DNA of 30,677 nt, from contig CAZMCU010000019.1 in the NCBI GenBank assembly GCA_964564915.1, positions 1 through 30,677 on the forward strand. Reading direction: 5' to 3'. How positions within the stretch are numbered: position 1 is the stretch's first letter; each line of letters opens with the position of its first letter. The position numbers were made by a program, and so were the translations under genes. This stretch comes from JAFGBM01 sp964564915 (GTDB lineage: Bacteria; Actinomycetota; Actinomycetes; Actinomycetales; Demequinaceae). Positions 1 to 7,618 of this stretch are shown in pieces. Under the pieces are notes generated by a model that was not told where the DNA came from, searched no databases, and was given only the letters and a program-made list of their open reading frames with translations.

Positions 1-1
1 A

Positions 2-2491
2 TCACGAGTCGAGAGTCTCGTGGATCTTGTCCACGAGGTCCTTCAGGTGAAAGGGCTTCGCGATGAAGTGGACATCGTCGATTCCCATCGCTAAAGGCGA
101 GATGACGTCGGCCGTGTAGCCGGACATGTACAGGCACTTGAGGTTCGGTCGCGACGCCATGATCGACTTGGCCAACGCGTGTCCGTGCATCTCGGGAAGG
201 ATGACGTCGGTCAAGAGAAGATCGATGACACCCGGGTACTCCCCCGCCAAACGGGTGGCCTCGCTTGGTGTACCCGCCGCCAAGACTGTATGTCCATGCC
301 CTTCCAGCAGGGTTGTGGTCATCTTGAGGATTCCGGGTTCGTCTTCCACGAGGAGAATCGTCGCCGTTCCCGATTTCGGCGCCCGGGTGGGGGTCTCGTC
401 GGGAGTCGATTCCGGCCCGCCCTCGTGGTGAGGGAGGTAGACCGTGAACACGGTACCCACTCCGGGTTCGCTGTGAACGTCGAGAAACCCGTGATTCTGC
501 TTCACGATGCCGTACGTTGTGGACAAGCCGAGTCCGGTGCCCTGCCCCGTTTCCTTCGTGGTGAAGAAGGGTTCGAAGAGATGAGCCTGCGTTTCGGGAT
601 CCATACCGGAACCATCGTCACTCACCACGAGCTTGACGTAGTCGCCGGGACGGCAGTCGGGGTGCTCGGCGCAGAACCGTTCGTCGAGGTTGACGTTCGC
701 CGTCTCTATGGTGATCGTTCCCGCGTCGCCGATCGCGTCTCGAGCGTTGATGCACAGGTTGGCCAAGATCTGATCGACCTGCGATGGATCGATTCTGACC
801 GACGAAAGGCCCGTTCCCGGGTTCCAGGTCAGGGTGATGTCTTCGCCGATGAGTCGTCCGAGCATCGTTAACGAGGCCCCCACCGCCACGTTGATGTCGA
901 CAATCTGGGGAGATGCGGGCTGGCTGTGCGAGAAAGCTAGAAGTTGGCGTGTCAAGCCGGCGGCACGTTCCGCGGCGTGACGGATCTCTTCCAGGTTGCC
1001 GTAGCGAGGATCATCGGGTTCGACGAGCGTCAGATTCTGATCCACGCGACCCAGGATGACCGTGAGCATGTTGTTGAAGTCGTGCGCGATCCCACCGGCG
1101 AGTCGTCCCACCGATTCCAGCCTCTGGGCCCGAGCCAATTGGGCTTCAAGGAGGCGTTTCTCCGCTTCTTGGTTCTTGCGCTCGGTGACGTCCTGAGCCG
1201 CCCCCCAGAGGCCGGTGATCCGTCCTTCGGCGTCGGTGACCGGCTCGCCCCGCGCCCACAGCCACCGGGACGTGCCGTCGTCGCGCGGAATCTCCAACTC
1301 CACCTCGTATGGGACGCCAGTCTCCACTGTCTTGGCAACGGCGTCGTTCAACATCTTGTAGGTCGGAGCCGTGATGAGCGCTTCCTGTTCGGAGAACGTG
1401 GGAGGGGTGGTCCCTGGCTGAATGCCGAAAACCTCGAAGAGCACCTCGGTCCATGTGACTTCGTCCTCATCGAAATCCCACGTCCAACTGCCCACGTGGG
1501 CGAGCCTCTGCGTTCGTAAGAGATCCTGTTCGCTACGCCGGAGTGCCACCTCGGAGCGTTTCCGCTTGGTGACGTCCTGGAAGATGCACGCGAACTCATT
1601 CGGTGCGGGGCTGAAGGCCGTTACCTCGAAGTATTGATCGAGCGGCGCGGTGAAGTTCTCGAAACGGGCGGGCTCACCGGTGAGGGCCACCCTTCCGTAC
1701 GTATCGATCCAGTACTGCTCGGTGCCGGGGAGTACCTCCAAGACGGTCTTGCCGATCAGTTGGTCGGCGGTAAGGCCGGTGATCCTTTCGAAGGCGGGAT
1801 TGACCGCGAGAAATCGGTAGTCCACCGGCATGCCGGAGTCATCGCAAATGATGTGGTGATGGGCGAAGCCGTCGAGCATTTCGTTGAAGAGGGTTTGATA
1901 GGCCACCTTGGCCCGGTGAACCGCGGAGATGTCCACGGCGGACATCGCCGTGTACGTTTCCGTGCCCCCTTTCGACTGGACCGAGGTACAGCCGACCAGT
2001 AGGGGAAACACGGTACCGTCGCGGTGGAGGTACCAGTGTTCCTGAGGCTCGGAACTTCCGTCGCGGATCGAGGCCTCGATGATGGCTTTCGAGATCGCCA
2101 ATTGCTCCGGTGTGTGGACGAGCGAGATGTGGTGCCCGATCATCTCCTCCGGCCGGTAACCGTGCATCCTGGCGAAGCTCTCGTTGACGTATCGGAAGAT
2201 GCCATGGGAGTCGATGAACACGTTTCCGAAGAAGGCGTAGTCGGCGACTGCCTTGAAGATCCGGGCTTCGTCGCTCGCTAACACGGTGGGGGACTTTGTA
2301 TCGCGTTGGGCTGGCGAGCCGCCGCGCGGAGCCTTCGGGGCAGCGGCATCCTTGCTCGGGGAGGGTCGGGCTTTCTGGGTCCCCTTCTTCGGGGCAGCAG
2401 CATCCTTGCTCGGGGAGGGCCGGGTCTTGCGGGTACCCGTGTTAGGGTTTCGCCGCGCGTTTCTTGGGGAGGAACCACCTGGGTTGGACAC
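2..2491 (-). CDS. PAS-rich hybrid sensor histidine kinase with C-terminal receiver
   Basis: An ATP-dependent sensor kinase that should autophosphorylate on His and pass the phosphate to its own receiver Asp. From the GTG at 2491 (829 aa) the order is: a basic Lys/Pro/Ala-rich N-terminus (about 1-70), PAS 1 (76-190), PAS 2 (198-310), PAS 3 (328-437, ending in a DVTERK-type PAC tail), HisKA with the H box GGIAHDFNN (His470), HATPase_c with N box NLCINARDAIG and G boxes DDGSGMD and GQGTGLGLS, and a receiver (706-829) with VEDE, phospho-acceptor TDVILPE (Asp762) and the conserved Lys in AKPF. There are no membrane segments, so it is probably cytoplasmic; the input signal is unknown. The frame stays open to 2818 with an ATG at 2716, but that extra stretch does not read like protein, and the GTG has a G-rich stretch 5 nt upstream. 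No partner regulator gene is adjacent. The family call is firm; the start is uncertain. Confidence 0.92.
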   Translation of the reverse strand: MSNPGGSSPRNARRNPNTGTRKTRPSPSKDAAAPKKGTQKARPSPSKDAAAPKAPRGGSPAQRDTKSPTVLASDEARIFKAVADYAFFGNVFIDSHGIFRYVNESFARMHGYRPEEMIGHHISLVHTPEQLAISKAIIEASIRDGSSEPQEHWYLHRDGTVFPLLVGCTSVQSKGGTETYTAMSAVDISAVHRAKVAYQTLFNEMLDGFAHHHIICDDSGMPVDYRFLAVNPAFERITGLTADQLIGKTVLEVLPGTEQYWIDTYGRVALTGEPARFENFTAPLDQYFEVTAFSPAPNEFACIFQDVTKRKRSEVALRRSEQDLLRTQRLAHVGSWTWDFDEDEVTWTEVLFEVFGIQPGTTPPTFSEQEALITAPTYKMLNDAVAKTVETGVPYEVELEIPRDDGTSRWLWARGEPVTDAEGRITGLWGAAQDVTERKNQEAEKRLLEAQLARAQRLESVGRLAGGIAHDFNNMLTVILGRVDQNLTLVEPDDPRYGNLEEIRHAAERAAGLTRQLLAFSHSQPASPQIVDINVAVGASLTMLGRLIGEDITLTWNPGTGLSSVRIDPSQVDQILANLCINARDAIGDAGTITIETANVNLDERFCAEHPDCRPGDYVKLVVSDDGSGMDPETQAHLFEPFFTTKETGQGTGLGLSTTYGIVKQNHGFLDVHSEPGVGTVFTVYLPHHEGGPESTPDETPTRAPKSGTATILLVEDEPGILKMTTTLLEGHGHTVLAAGTPSEATRLAGEYPGVIDLLLTDVILPEMHGHALAKSIMASRPNLKCLYMSGYTADVISPLAMGIDDVHFIAKPFHLKDLVDKIHETLDS
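2334..2441 (-). repeat. Two tandem 54-bp units encoding Lys/Pro/Ala-rich 18-mers
   Basis: Two adjacent 54-bp units in the kinase N-terminus encode KTRPSPSKDAAAPKKGTQ and KARPSPSKDAAAPKAPRG. The composition resembles histone-H1-like or AKP tails. The repeat is in frame with the kinase and lies before the first PAS domain. Confidence 0.8.
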
Positions 2492-2745
2492 GATTGCCCC
2501 CCGACCTCGTCGTCGGAAATTGTCTGTCGGCCCGGTTATCGATGGAGGGCCGTCGCTCCCCGGGGTTACGCATCCAGGTTTCGCGTTTCGTCCCCTGAGG
2601 TCGCTGGATATCGCCACTCTACCGTCGGTGCTCGCTGGTGGGGAGGGGGAGGACCGCCTTCGGCACTCACCAGAGAGCAAGAATCTCCCCGGTCCCTCCG
2701 GTTTCGGAGTCGTCATCGGTATCGTGGATACCGGAGGAGGTCCCC

Positions 2746-3780
2746 ATGAAACGCGTTCCGCTCGTTCTTGCCGCGGCCCTTGTCTTGGCCGGTTGTGGTT
2801 CCTCGTCGCCCTCCGCACCAGACGACGGATCTTCCGACGATCAGTCGTCCGCGCTTCCGGAAGCCTCGGAAACTTACGACTCGTCCCCCACCGATATCTC
2901 CAGCGAGGTTCCCGCCCCCGACCACGTCGTCCGGCTCGTCTTCATCCACCACTCGTGCGGAGAGAATTGGCTCAGCGACGATTCGGGCGGGCTCGGCTTC
3001 GCGCTGATGGGTAACAACTACTTCGTTAGCGACACGTACTACGGGTGGGGTCCCGAGGATCCCAGCCTGGGTGGCGTCATCGGCGACTACACCGACGTCG
3101 GCAACTGGTGGAACTGGTTCGAAGGACCCTCGAGCGGCACGATCATGCGCGCGGTCTACACGGAAGACCAGCAGGCCACTTGGTACTCACGCCTCGACGA
3201 CAACCCGGGCGGCGAGAACGAGATCGTCATGTTCAAGTCATGCTTTCCCAACTCCAATGTCGAGGGGAGCCCCAACGACCCTCCCACCACGGGGCACAAT
3301 CCCCTCGACGGTGCGGGGCTCGACAACCTCACCGTCGGAAATGCCAAGGGGGTGTACCTCGACCTACTCGACTACTTCGGTGAGCACCAAGACAAGCTCT
3401 TCGTCCTGGTGACACCGCCTCCCCTGCTCGACAGCGATACGAGCCCGGAGGCGGCGGCCAACGCTCGAGCCCTCAACACCTGGCTCGTCGAGGATTGGCT
3501 CGACGACTACCCGTACTCCAACGTCGCCGTCTTCGACTTCTACAACGTGCTCACCTCCAACGGGGGTGACCCCTACACGAACGACCTCGGCTCTGCGACC
3601 GGAAACCATCACCGGTATCACGACGGGCAGGTCGAGTACGTCACGGACCAGGGATCGAACACCTCCGCCTACGCCGTGGACGGCGACAGCCACCCCACCT
3701 CGGCGGGCAACGTCAAGGCGACGGGGGAGTTCGTGCCGATGCTCAACTACTTCTATCAGCGCTGGCAGGCTGGTGAGTAA
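2746..3780 (+). CDS. SGNH/GDSL-like hydrolase-fold lipoprotein
   Basis: A 344-aa exported lipoprotein. The start is fixed by the strong ribosome site GGAGGAGG just before the ATG and by a lipoprotein signal peptide ending in LAGC (lipid-modified Cys17), followed by a Ser/Asp-rich tether. The mature part has LVFIHHSCGENW near residues 64-75, where SGNH hydrolases have their first block, and DGDSHPTSAGN near 312-322, matching the block that carries the catalytic Asp and His (Asp312 or Asp314, His316). A usual GDS motif is absent; Ser70 in HHS is the candidate nucleophile. The substrate is unknown; an ester or glycan-linked acyl group is possible. It is divergent from the kinase gene and followed 7 bp later by the amidohydrolase gene, so those two are probably co-transcribed. 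Lipoprotein nature is well supported, the fold moderately. Confidence 0.8.
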   Translation: MKRVPLVLAAALVLAGCGSSSPSAPDDGSSDDQSSALPEASETYDSSPTDISSEVPAPDHVVRLVFIHHSCGENWLSDDSGGLGFALMGNNYFVSDTYYGWGPEDPSLGGVIGDYTDVGNWWNWFEGPSSGTIMRAVYTEDQQATWYSRLDDNPGGENEIVMFKSCFPNSNVEGSPNDPPTTGHNPLDGAGLDNLTVGNAKGVYLDLLDYFGEHQDKLFVLVTPPPLLDSDTSPEAAANARALNTWLVEDWLDDYPYSNVAVFDFYNVLTSNGGDPYTNDLGSATGNHHRYHDGQVEYVTDQGSNTSAYAVDGDSHPTSAGNVKATGEFVPMLNYFYQRWQAGE

Positions 3781-3787
3781 GGGAGCC

Positions 3788-4591
3788 ATGACCCAGCGCG
3801 TGCTTCGCGTCGGTATGGGTCAGATGCTCGTGATCCCGGGGGAGGTCGACGACAACGTTGACCGTGCGGTCGCGATGATTCGCGCCGCCGGGCGTGAGGG
3901 GTGCTCGATCGTCGTGCTACCCGAATGCCTCGATATCGGCTGGACGTCGTCGAAGGCACGTCGACTCGCGACGCCTATCCCCGGACCGGTGTCGGATCGC
4001 CTGAGCGAAGCCGCCGCTTTGGCCGCAATCATGGTTGTTGCCGGGCTGACCGAGCGCGACGGCGATCGGCTGTTCAACTCCGCAATCGTGGTGGGAAACG
4101 ACGGGGCATTGCTAGCCACCCACCGAAAGATCCACGAGATCGACTTCGCACGGAAGCTCTACGACCCCGGCACGTCGCTGCATGTTGTCGCGACCGAGCA
4201 CGGGATTGTTGGTGTGAACATCTGCGCCGACAACGCCTTCTCCTCGTTGGCGCTGGGCCGGGCCCAAGCGGCGATGGGTGCCCAGATCCTGCTCTCCCCC
4301 TGCGCGTGGGCGGTCCCTCCGGACTTCGACAACGAGGCTCGCACCTACGGCGACGAGTGGGTTACCGCCTACGGTGCGCTCGCGCGAGAGACCGGAATGC
4401 CGGTGGTCGGGGTGAGCAATGTTGGTCCCGTCGTCGGCGGTGAGTGGGATGGATGGCGATGCATCGGGAGCTCGCTAGCGGTCGGCTCGGAGGGGAACGT
4501 GCTGGTCCAGGCTCCGTTCAGCGATACCGAGGAAACGTTCCTGACGGTCGAGATCCCCCTCTCAACGAACCCGAGGGTCGAGAAACCTTGA
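3788..4591 (+). CDS. Carbon-nitrogen hydrolase (nitrilase superfamily amidohydrolase)
   Basis: A 267-aa cytoplasmic enzyme of the CN_hydrolase family (PF00795), which cleaves non-peptide C-N bonds in amides or nitriles through a Glu-Lys-Cys triad. All three are visible: Glu46 in VVLPECLD, Lys114 in THRKIHEIDF and Cys146 in VGVNICADNA. The length is normal for a single-domain member. The start was chosen at the ATG at 3788, with GGGAG just upstream and 7 bp after the preceding stop; an in-frame extension upstream would overlap the lipoprotein gene. The exact substrate cannot be told from sequence (omega-amidase, N-carbamoyl-amino-acid or aliphatic amide hydrolase are possible). Confidence 0.88.
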   Translation: MTQRVLRVGMGQMLVIPGEVDDNVDRAVAMIRAAGREGCSIVVLPECLDIGWTSSKARRLATPIPGPVSDRLSEAAALAAIMVVAGLTERDGDRLFNSAIVVGNDGALLATHRKIHEIDFARKLYDPGTSLHVVATEHGIVGVNICADNAFSSLALGRAQAAMGAQILLSPCAWAVPPDFDNEARTYGDEWVTAYGALARETGMPVVGVSNVGPVVGGEWDGWRCIGSSLAVGSEGNVLVQAPFSDTEETFLTVEIPLSTNPRVEKP

Positions 4592-4679
4592 CGACGTGTC
4601 GCCGACGAGCGACGCCTCCGTCACCGCCGTTGTACCGTGGGGTTTGATAGAGGAGCCCAACGAACGGGAACGGTGATCC

Positions 4680-5612
4680 ATGGACGCGGCGATCAGGATC
4701 GAGAACCTTCACAAGGCCTTCGGCAGCACGCGAGCCCTCGACGGCCTTGACCTCGACGTCAGAGTCGGGGAGGTGCATGGACTCCTCGGCCCCAACGGCG
4801 CGGGCAAGTCCACCACCATCCGTGTGCTCCTCGGCCTCCTGAGGGCGGATTCCGGAGTCGCGGAACTTCTGGGAGGCGACCCATGGCAGGACGTCGAAAG
4901 CCTCCACCGCAGGCTCGCTTACGTCCCCGGCGAGGTCATGTTGTGGCCCAACCTCACCGGCGGTGAGGTCATCGACCTCATGGGACGACTGCGCGGGGGA
5001 CTCAACCCGAAGCGTCGTGCCGACCTCCTCGAGCGATTCGAACTTGACCCCACCAAGAAGTCCCGTGCCTACTCGAAGGGCAACCGCCAGAAGGTCGCCC
5101 TCATCGCGGCCCTCTCCTCCGACGTCGAACTCCTGCTTCTCGACGAACCCACCGCCGGCCTCGACCCGCTCATGGACAGCATCTTCCGCGAGTGCCTCAA
5201 GGAGTTGCGCGCCCAAGGTAAGACCGCGCTCCTCGCGAGCCACATCCTCTCCGAGGTCGAGGCGCTTGCCGACCGGGTGAGCATCATCAAGAGTGGCCGT
5301 CGGGTCGACGTTGGGAGCCTCGCCGACATGCGTCACCTCGCCCGCGTGACGATCACCGCGGACCTCCTCGGCAAGCCGACGGGCCTTTCGTCGCTCGCGG
5401 GGATTCATGAGATGACGACGACCGGCCAGCACGTCGAGTTCGTCGTCGACCCCGAGGAGCTCAACGTAGCCCTCGCCGCGCTCGCCACCATCGGCGTCGC
5501 CAACCTCACGAGCCACCCGCCGACCCTGGAGGAACTGTTCCTTCGCCACTACAGCGAGGGGGAGGCGGTGTCCGACAAGGGGAAGCGGAAGGCGAAGGCG
5601 GTGAAGGGGTGA
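4680..5612 (+). CDS. ABC transporter ATP-binding protein (ABC-2 type exporter)
   Basis: A 310-aa ATPase subunit that would power the membrane permease encoded next. Walker A is GPNGAGKST (37-45), the signature position reads YSKGNRQKVALIAAL (131-145) in place of a canonical LSGGQ, Walker B is LLLLDEPTAGLD (151-162), and the switch His is His188 in LLASHILSE. The C-terminal 100 residues form the extra domain common in drug- and lipid-export ATPases of this type, ending in a basic tail. The stop overlaps the permease GTG by 4 bp, indicating translational coupling. The substrate is unknown; antibiotic or polyketide export is the usual annotation for this family. Confidence 0.93.
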   Translation: MDAAIRIENLHKAFGSTRALDGLDLDVRVGEVHGLLGPNGAGKSTTIRVLLGLLRADSGVAELLGGDPWQDVESLHRRLAYVPGEVMLWPNLTGGEVIDLMGRLRGGLNPKRRADLLERFELDPTKKSRAYSKGNRQKVALIAALSSDVELLLLDEPTAGLDPLMDSIFRECLKELRAQGKTALLASHILSEVEALADRVSIIKSGRRVDVGSLADMRHLARVTITADLLGKPTGLSSLAGIHEMTTTGQHVEFVVDPEELNVALAALATIGVANLTSHPPTLEELFLRHYSEGEAVSDKGKRKAKAVKG

Positions 5613-7204
5613 GGTCGCTCGTCGGCACTCGCGCCCTTATCCGGTTGGCCCTCCGGCGCGATCGCATCCTCCTGCCAGCGTTCCTCGTCATCGTCGTCGG
5701 GATGGTCGCGTCGGGTACGCAGGCGACCATCGCCTTCTACCCCAACCTTCAGTCACGGATCGAGGCGGCCACGGTCGTCAACACCACGTCATCGACGCTT
5801 GCGATGTTCGGCCCCATCCACGACGTCACGTCTCTCGGGGCTGTTTCGGTCTTCAAGCTGGGGATGATGGGGCTCATCGCGATCGCGATTCTGGCGGCGC
5901 GGCTTGTCGTGAGGCACACGCGGGCCGAGGAGGAAACGGGCAGGCTGGAGATGATCGGGGCGACCGTCGTCGGAAGGCGCGCGCCCCTCACCGCGGCGTT
6001 GGTCGTCGCCGGGGGGATGAGTATCGTCACCGGAGGGGCGGCGGCGCTCGGGTTGGTCGCGGCCGGGCTGCCCCGGGAGGGATCGGCCATCCTCGGCGCG
6101 GGATTCGCGGCCCTCGGCCTCGCGTGCGCCGCGATCGGCGCGCTGACGGCCCAGGTGACGATGAGCGCGCGGGCGGCTGCCGGAATGGCGACGGGTGCGA
6201 TCGGGGTCTTCTACCTCGTGCGTGCGATCGCGGACGCCGGGCCCGACGGAAACCTCGCGTGGTTGTCGTGGGCCTCGCCCATCGGGTGGTACCAGCAGAC
6301 CCGGCCGTACGCCGGGAACCGATGGTGGCCCCTCGCGTTGCCCCTCGTCCTCGCCGTCGTGATGCTGGTTGTCGCGTACGCGGCAGCGGCGCGCCGGGAC
6401 TTCGCCGCGGGGCTTCTCGCCGACAAGAGCGGACGAGCAACGGCGTCCCCCAGCCTCGCCACTCCTCTCGCCCTAGCCTGGCGCCTCCAACGCGGGTCGT
6501 TCTTCATCTGGGCGTCGTCCTTCCTCGTCGTCGGTGCGGTTATCGGGGGGATCACGTCGAGCGTGAGCGGCTTCCTGGACAGCCCACCGGTCCAAGACCT
6601 CATGAGGAGATTCGGGGGCGTGGAGAACGTCACGGACGCGTTCCTCTCGGTCGAACTGGGCATGATGGCTGTCGTCGTGACCGTGTACGGCATGCAAGCC
6701 GCGATGCGTCTTCGCGCAGAGGAGACGGGGCTCCGCGCCGAGCCGATGCTCGCCACTCCCGTCACGCGCATCCCGTGGGTGTGGAGCCACCTGACGATAG
6801 CCCTCGCCGGATCCGCCGCTCTCATGGCCATCGCCGGATTGAGCGCGGGCCTCACGAGCGCGGCCCAGGTCGACATTCCCCACCAGTTCTGGCGCGTGGT
6901 CGAGGCCGCGATCATTCAGGTGCCCGCCATTTGGGTGGTGATCGGCATTGGGATCGCGGCCTTTGGGTTGGCTCCCCGGCTCGTCATCGCTGGTTGGGTC
7001 GCACTCGTCTTCTTCGTGTTGCTCGGCGAATTCGGTCCGCTATTCCGACTCGATCAGTGGCTCATGAACCTCTCCCCCTACGCCCACACTCCCCGAATGC
7101 CGGGCGGTCACCTCACCACTGGGCCCCTCGTCTGGCTCATCGGGATCGCCGCCGCCCTCATCGCCGCAGGTCTGGTCGGCTTCCGTCGGCGGGACCTCGA
7201 CTAG
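5609..7204 (+). CDS. ABC-2 type transporter permease
   Basis: A 531-aa polytopic membrane protein with two similar halves of hydrophobic helices separated by hydrophilic loops near residues 260-285, as in the single-chain permeases annotated in actinobacteria as exporters of polyketide antibiotics. Visible membrane segments include LLPAFLVIVVGMVAS near residue 28, GLIAIAILAARLVV near 90, LALPLVLAVVMLVVAYAAA near 245, and a C-terminal WLIGIAAALIAAGLVGF. A charged stretch near 105-110 (RHTRAEEETGRLE) has a partner in the second half (RLRAEETGLRAE), so an internal duplication is likely. It starts with GTG inside the stop of the ATPase gene and is its obligate partner. The substrate is not predictable. 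Confidence 0.88.
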   Translation: MRSLVGTRALIRLALRRDRILLPAFLVIVVGMVASGTQATIAFYPNLQSRIEAATVVNTTSSTLAMFGPIHDVTSLGAVSVFKLGMMGLIAIAILAARLVVRHTRAEEETGRLEMIGATVVGRRAPLTAALVVAGGMSIVTGGAAALGLVAAGLPREGSAILGAGFAALGLACAAIGALTAQVTMSARAAAGMATGAIGVFYLVRAIADAGPDGNLAWLSWASPIGWYQQTRPYAGNRWWPLALPLVLAVVMLVVAYAAAARRDFAAGLLADKSGRATASPSLATPLALAWRLQRGSFFIWASSFLVVGAVIGGITSSVSGFLDSPPVQDLMRRFGGVENVTDAFLSVELGMMAVVVTVYGMQAAMRLRAEETGLRAEPMLATPVTRIPWVWSHLTIALAGSAALMAIAGLSAGLTSAAQVDIPHQFWRVVEAAIIQVPAIWVVIGIGIAAFGLAPRLVIAGWVALVFFVLLGEFGPLFRLDQWLMNLSPYAHTPRMPGGHLTTGPLVWLIGIAAALIAAGLVGFRRRDLD

Positions 7205-7309
7205 CCGCACGACGGAACTGGCCCCTGTCGTTGGGGAAGGTTCTACCGCGATCCGTGGTTAACCCCTTGCCGGTTACCGAGAACCGGTCGCAAAGATGAG
7301 GAGACTGAC

Positions 7310-7468
7310 ATGGCTGAAATGACAGATACCGTGAAGTGCGCGAGCTGCGGAATGGACATTGCACCGGCGGATGCAGCCTCGACCATCGTCAAGGATGGCG
7401 CGACGCTTTACTTCTGTTCCGACGGATGCGCTGCCGGATACGCCGCAGGTCACCGCGACTCCATGTAG
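7310..7468 (+). CDS. 52-aa Cys4 metal-binding protein (YHS/TRASH-like)
   Basis: A tiny protein with CASCGM (Cys10, Cys13) and YFCSDGC (Cys36, Cys40), that is C-x2-C-x22-C-x3-C. This spacing and the CGM...FCS wording match the YHS/TRASH zinc-ribbon-like modules that bind Cu, Zn or Hg and occur alone or fused to metal-transport ATPases. A GATGAGGAG ribosome site lies about 7 nt before the ATG. It lies 105 bp after the ABC permease and may be transcribed separately: the upstream gap holds the perfect palindrome GGTTAACC (7257-7264) and the inverted repeat CCGGTT/AACCGG (7270-7287), possible operator elements. The protein is soluble and presumably a metal chaperone or sensor; no metal transporter is adjacent. 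Confidence 0.82.
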   Translation: MAEMTDTVKCASCGMDIAPADAASTIVKDGATLYFCSDGCAAGYAAGHRDSM

Positions 7469-7475
7469 CGGTGCT

Positions 7476-7511
7476 GAGGGTCAGGGAACGGGAAACCGCT
7501 CCCCGACCCTC
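7476..7511 (+). terminator. Stem-loop after the Cys4 gene
   Basis: Eight bp after the stop, GAGGGTC (7476-7482) pairs with GACCCTC (7505-7511), extended inward by GGGA/TCCC and CGG/CCG around a GAAA-containing loop. There is no T-run downstream, so it is a likely transcript end or stabiliser rather than a textbook intrinsic terminator. Confidence 0.55.
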
Positions 7512-7618
7512 GGTGCATGAGGAATCCGCGCGACACGGGGATCACCCGTGACCCTTACGTTCCGCAAACCCTCGACACGTCAAGATGGGTGCAGCACTCG
7601 ACCTATGGAGGAGGGTTC

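Noticed and set aside
2492..2818. Upstream extension of the histidine kinase frame
   Set aside because: It would overlap the divergent lipoprotein start, reads as Arg/Ser/Pro-rich non-protein sequence, and a GTG with a G-rich ribosome-like site lies downstream.
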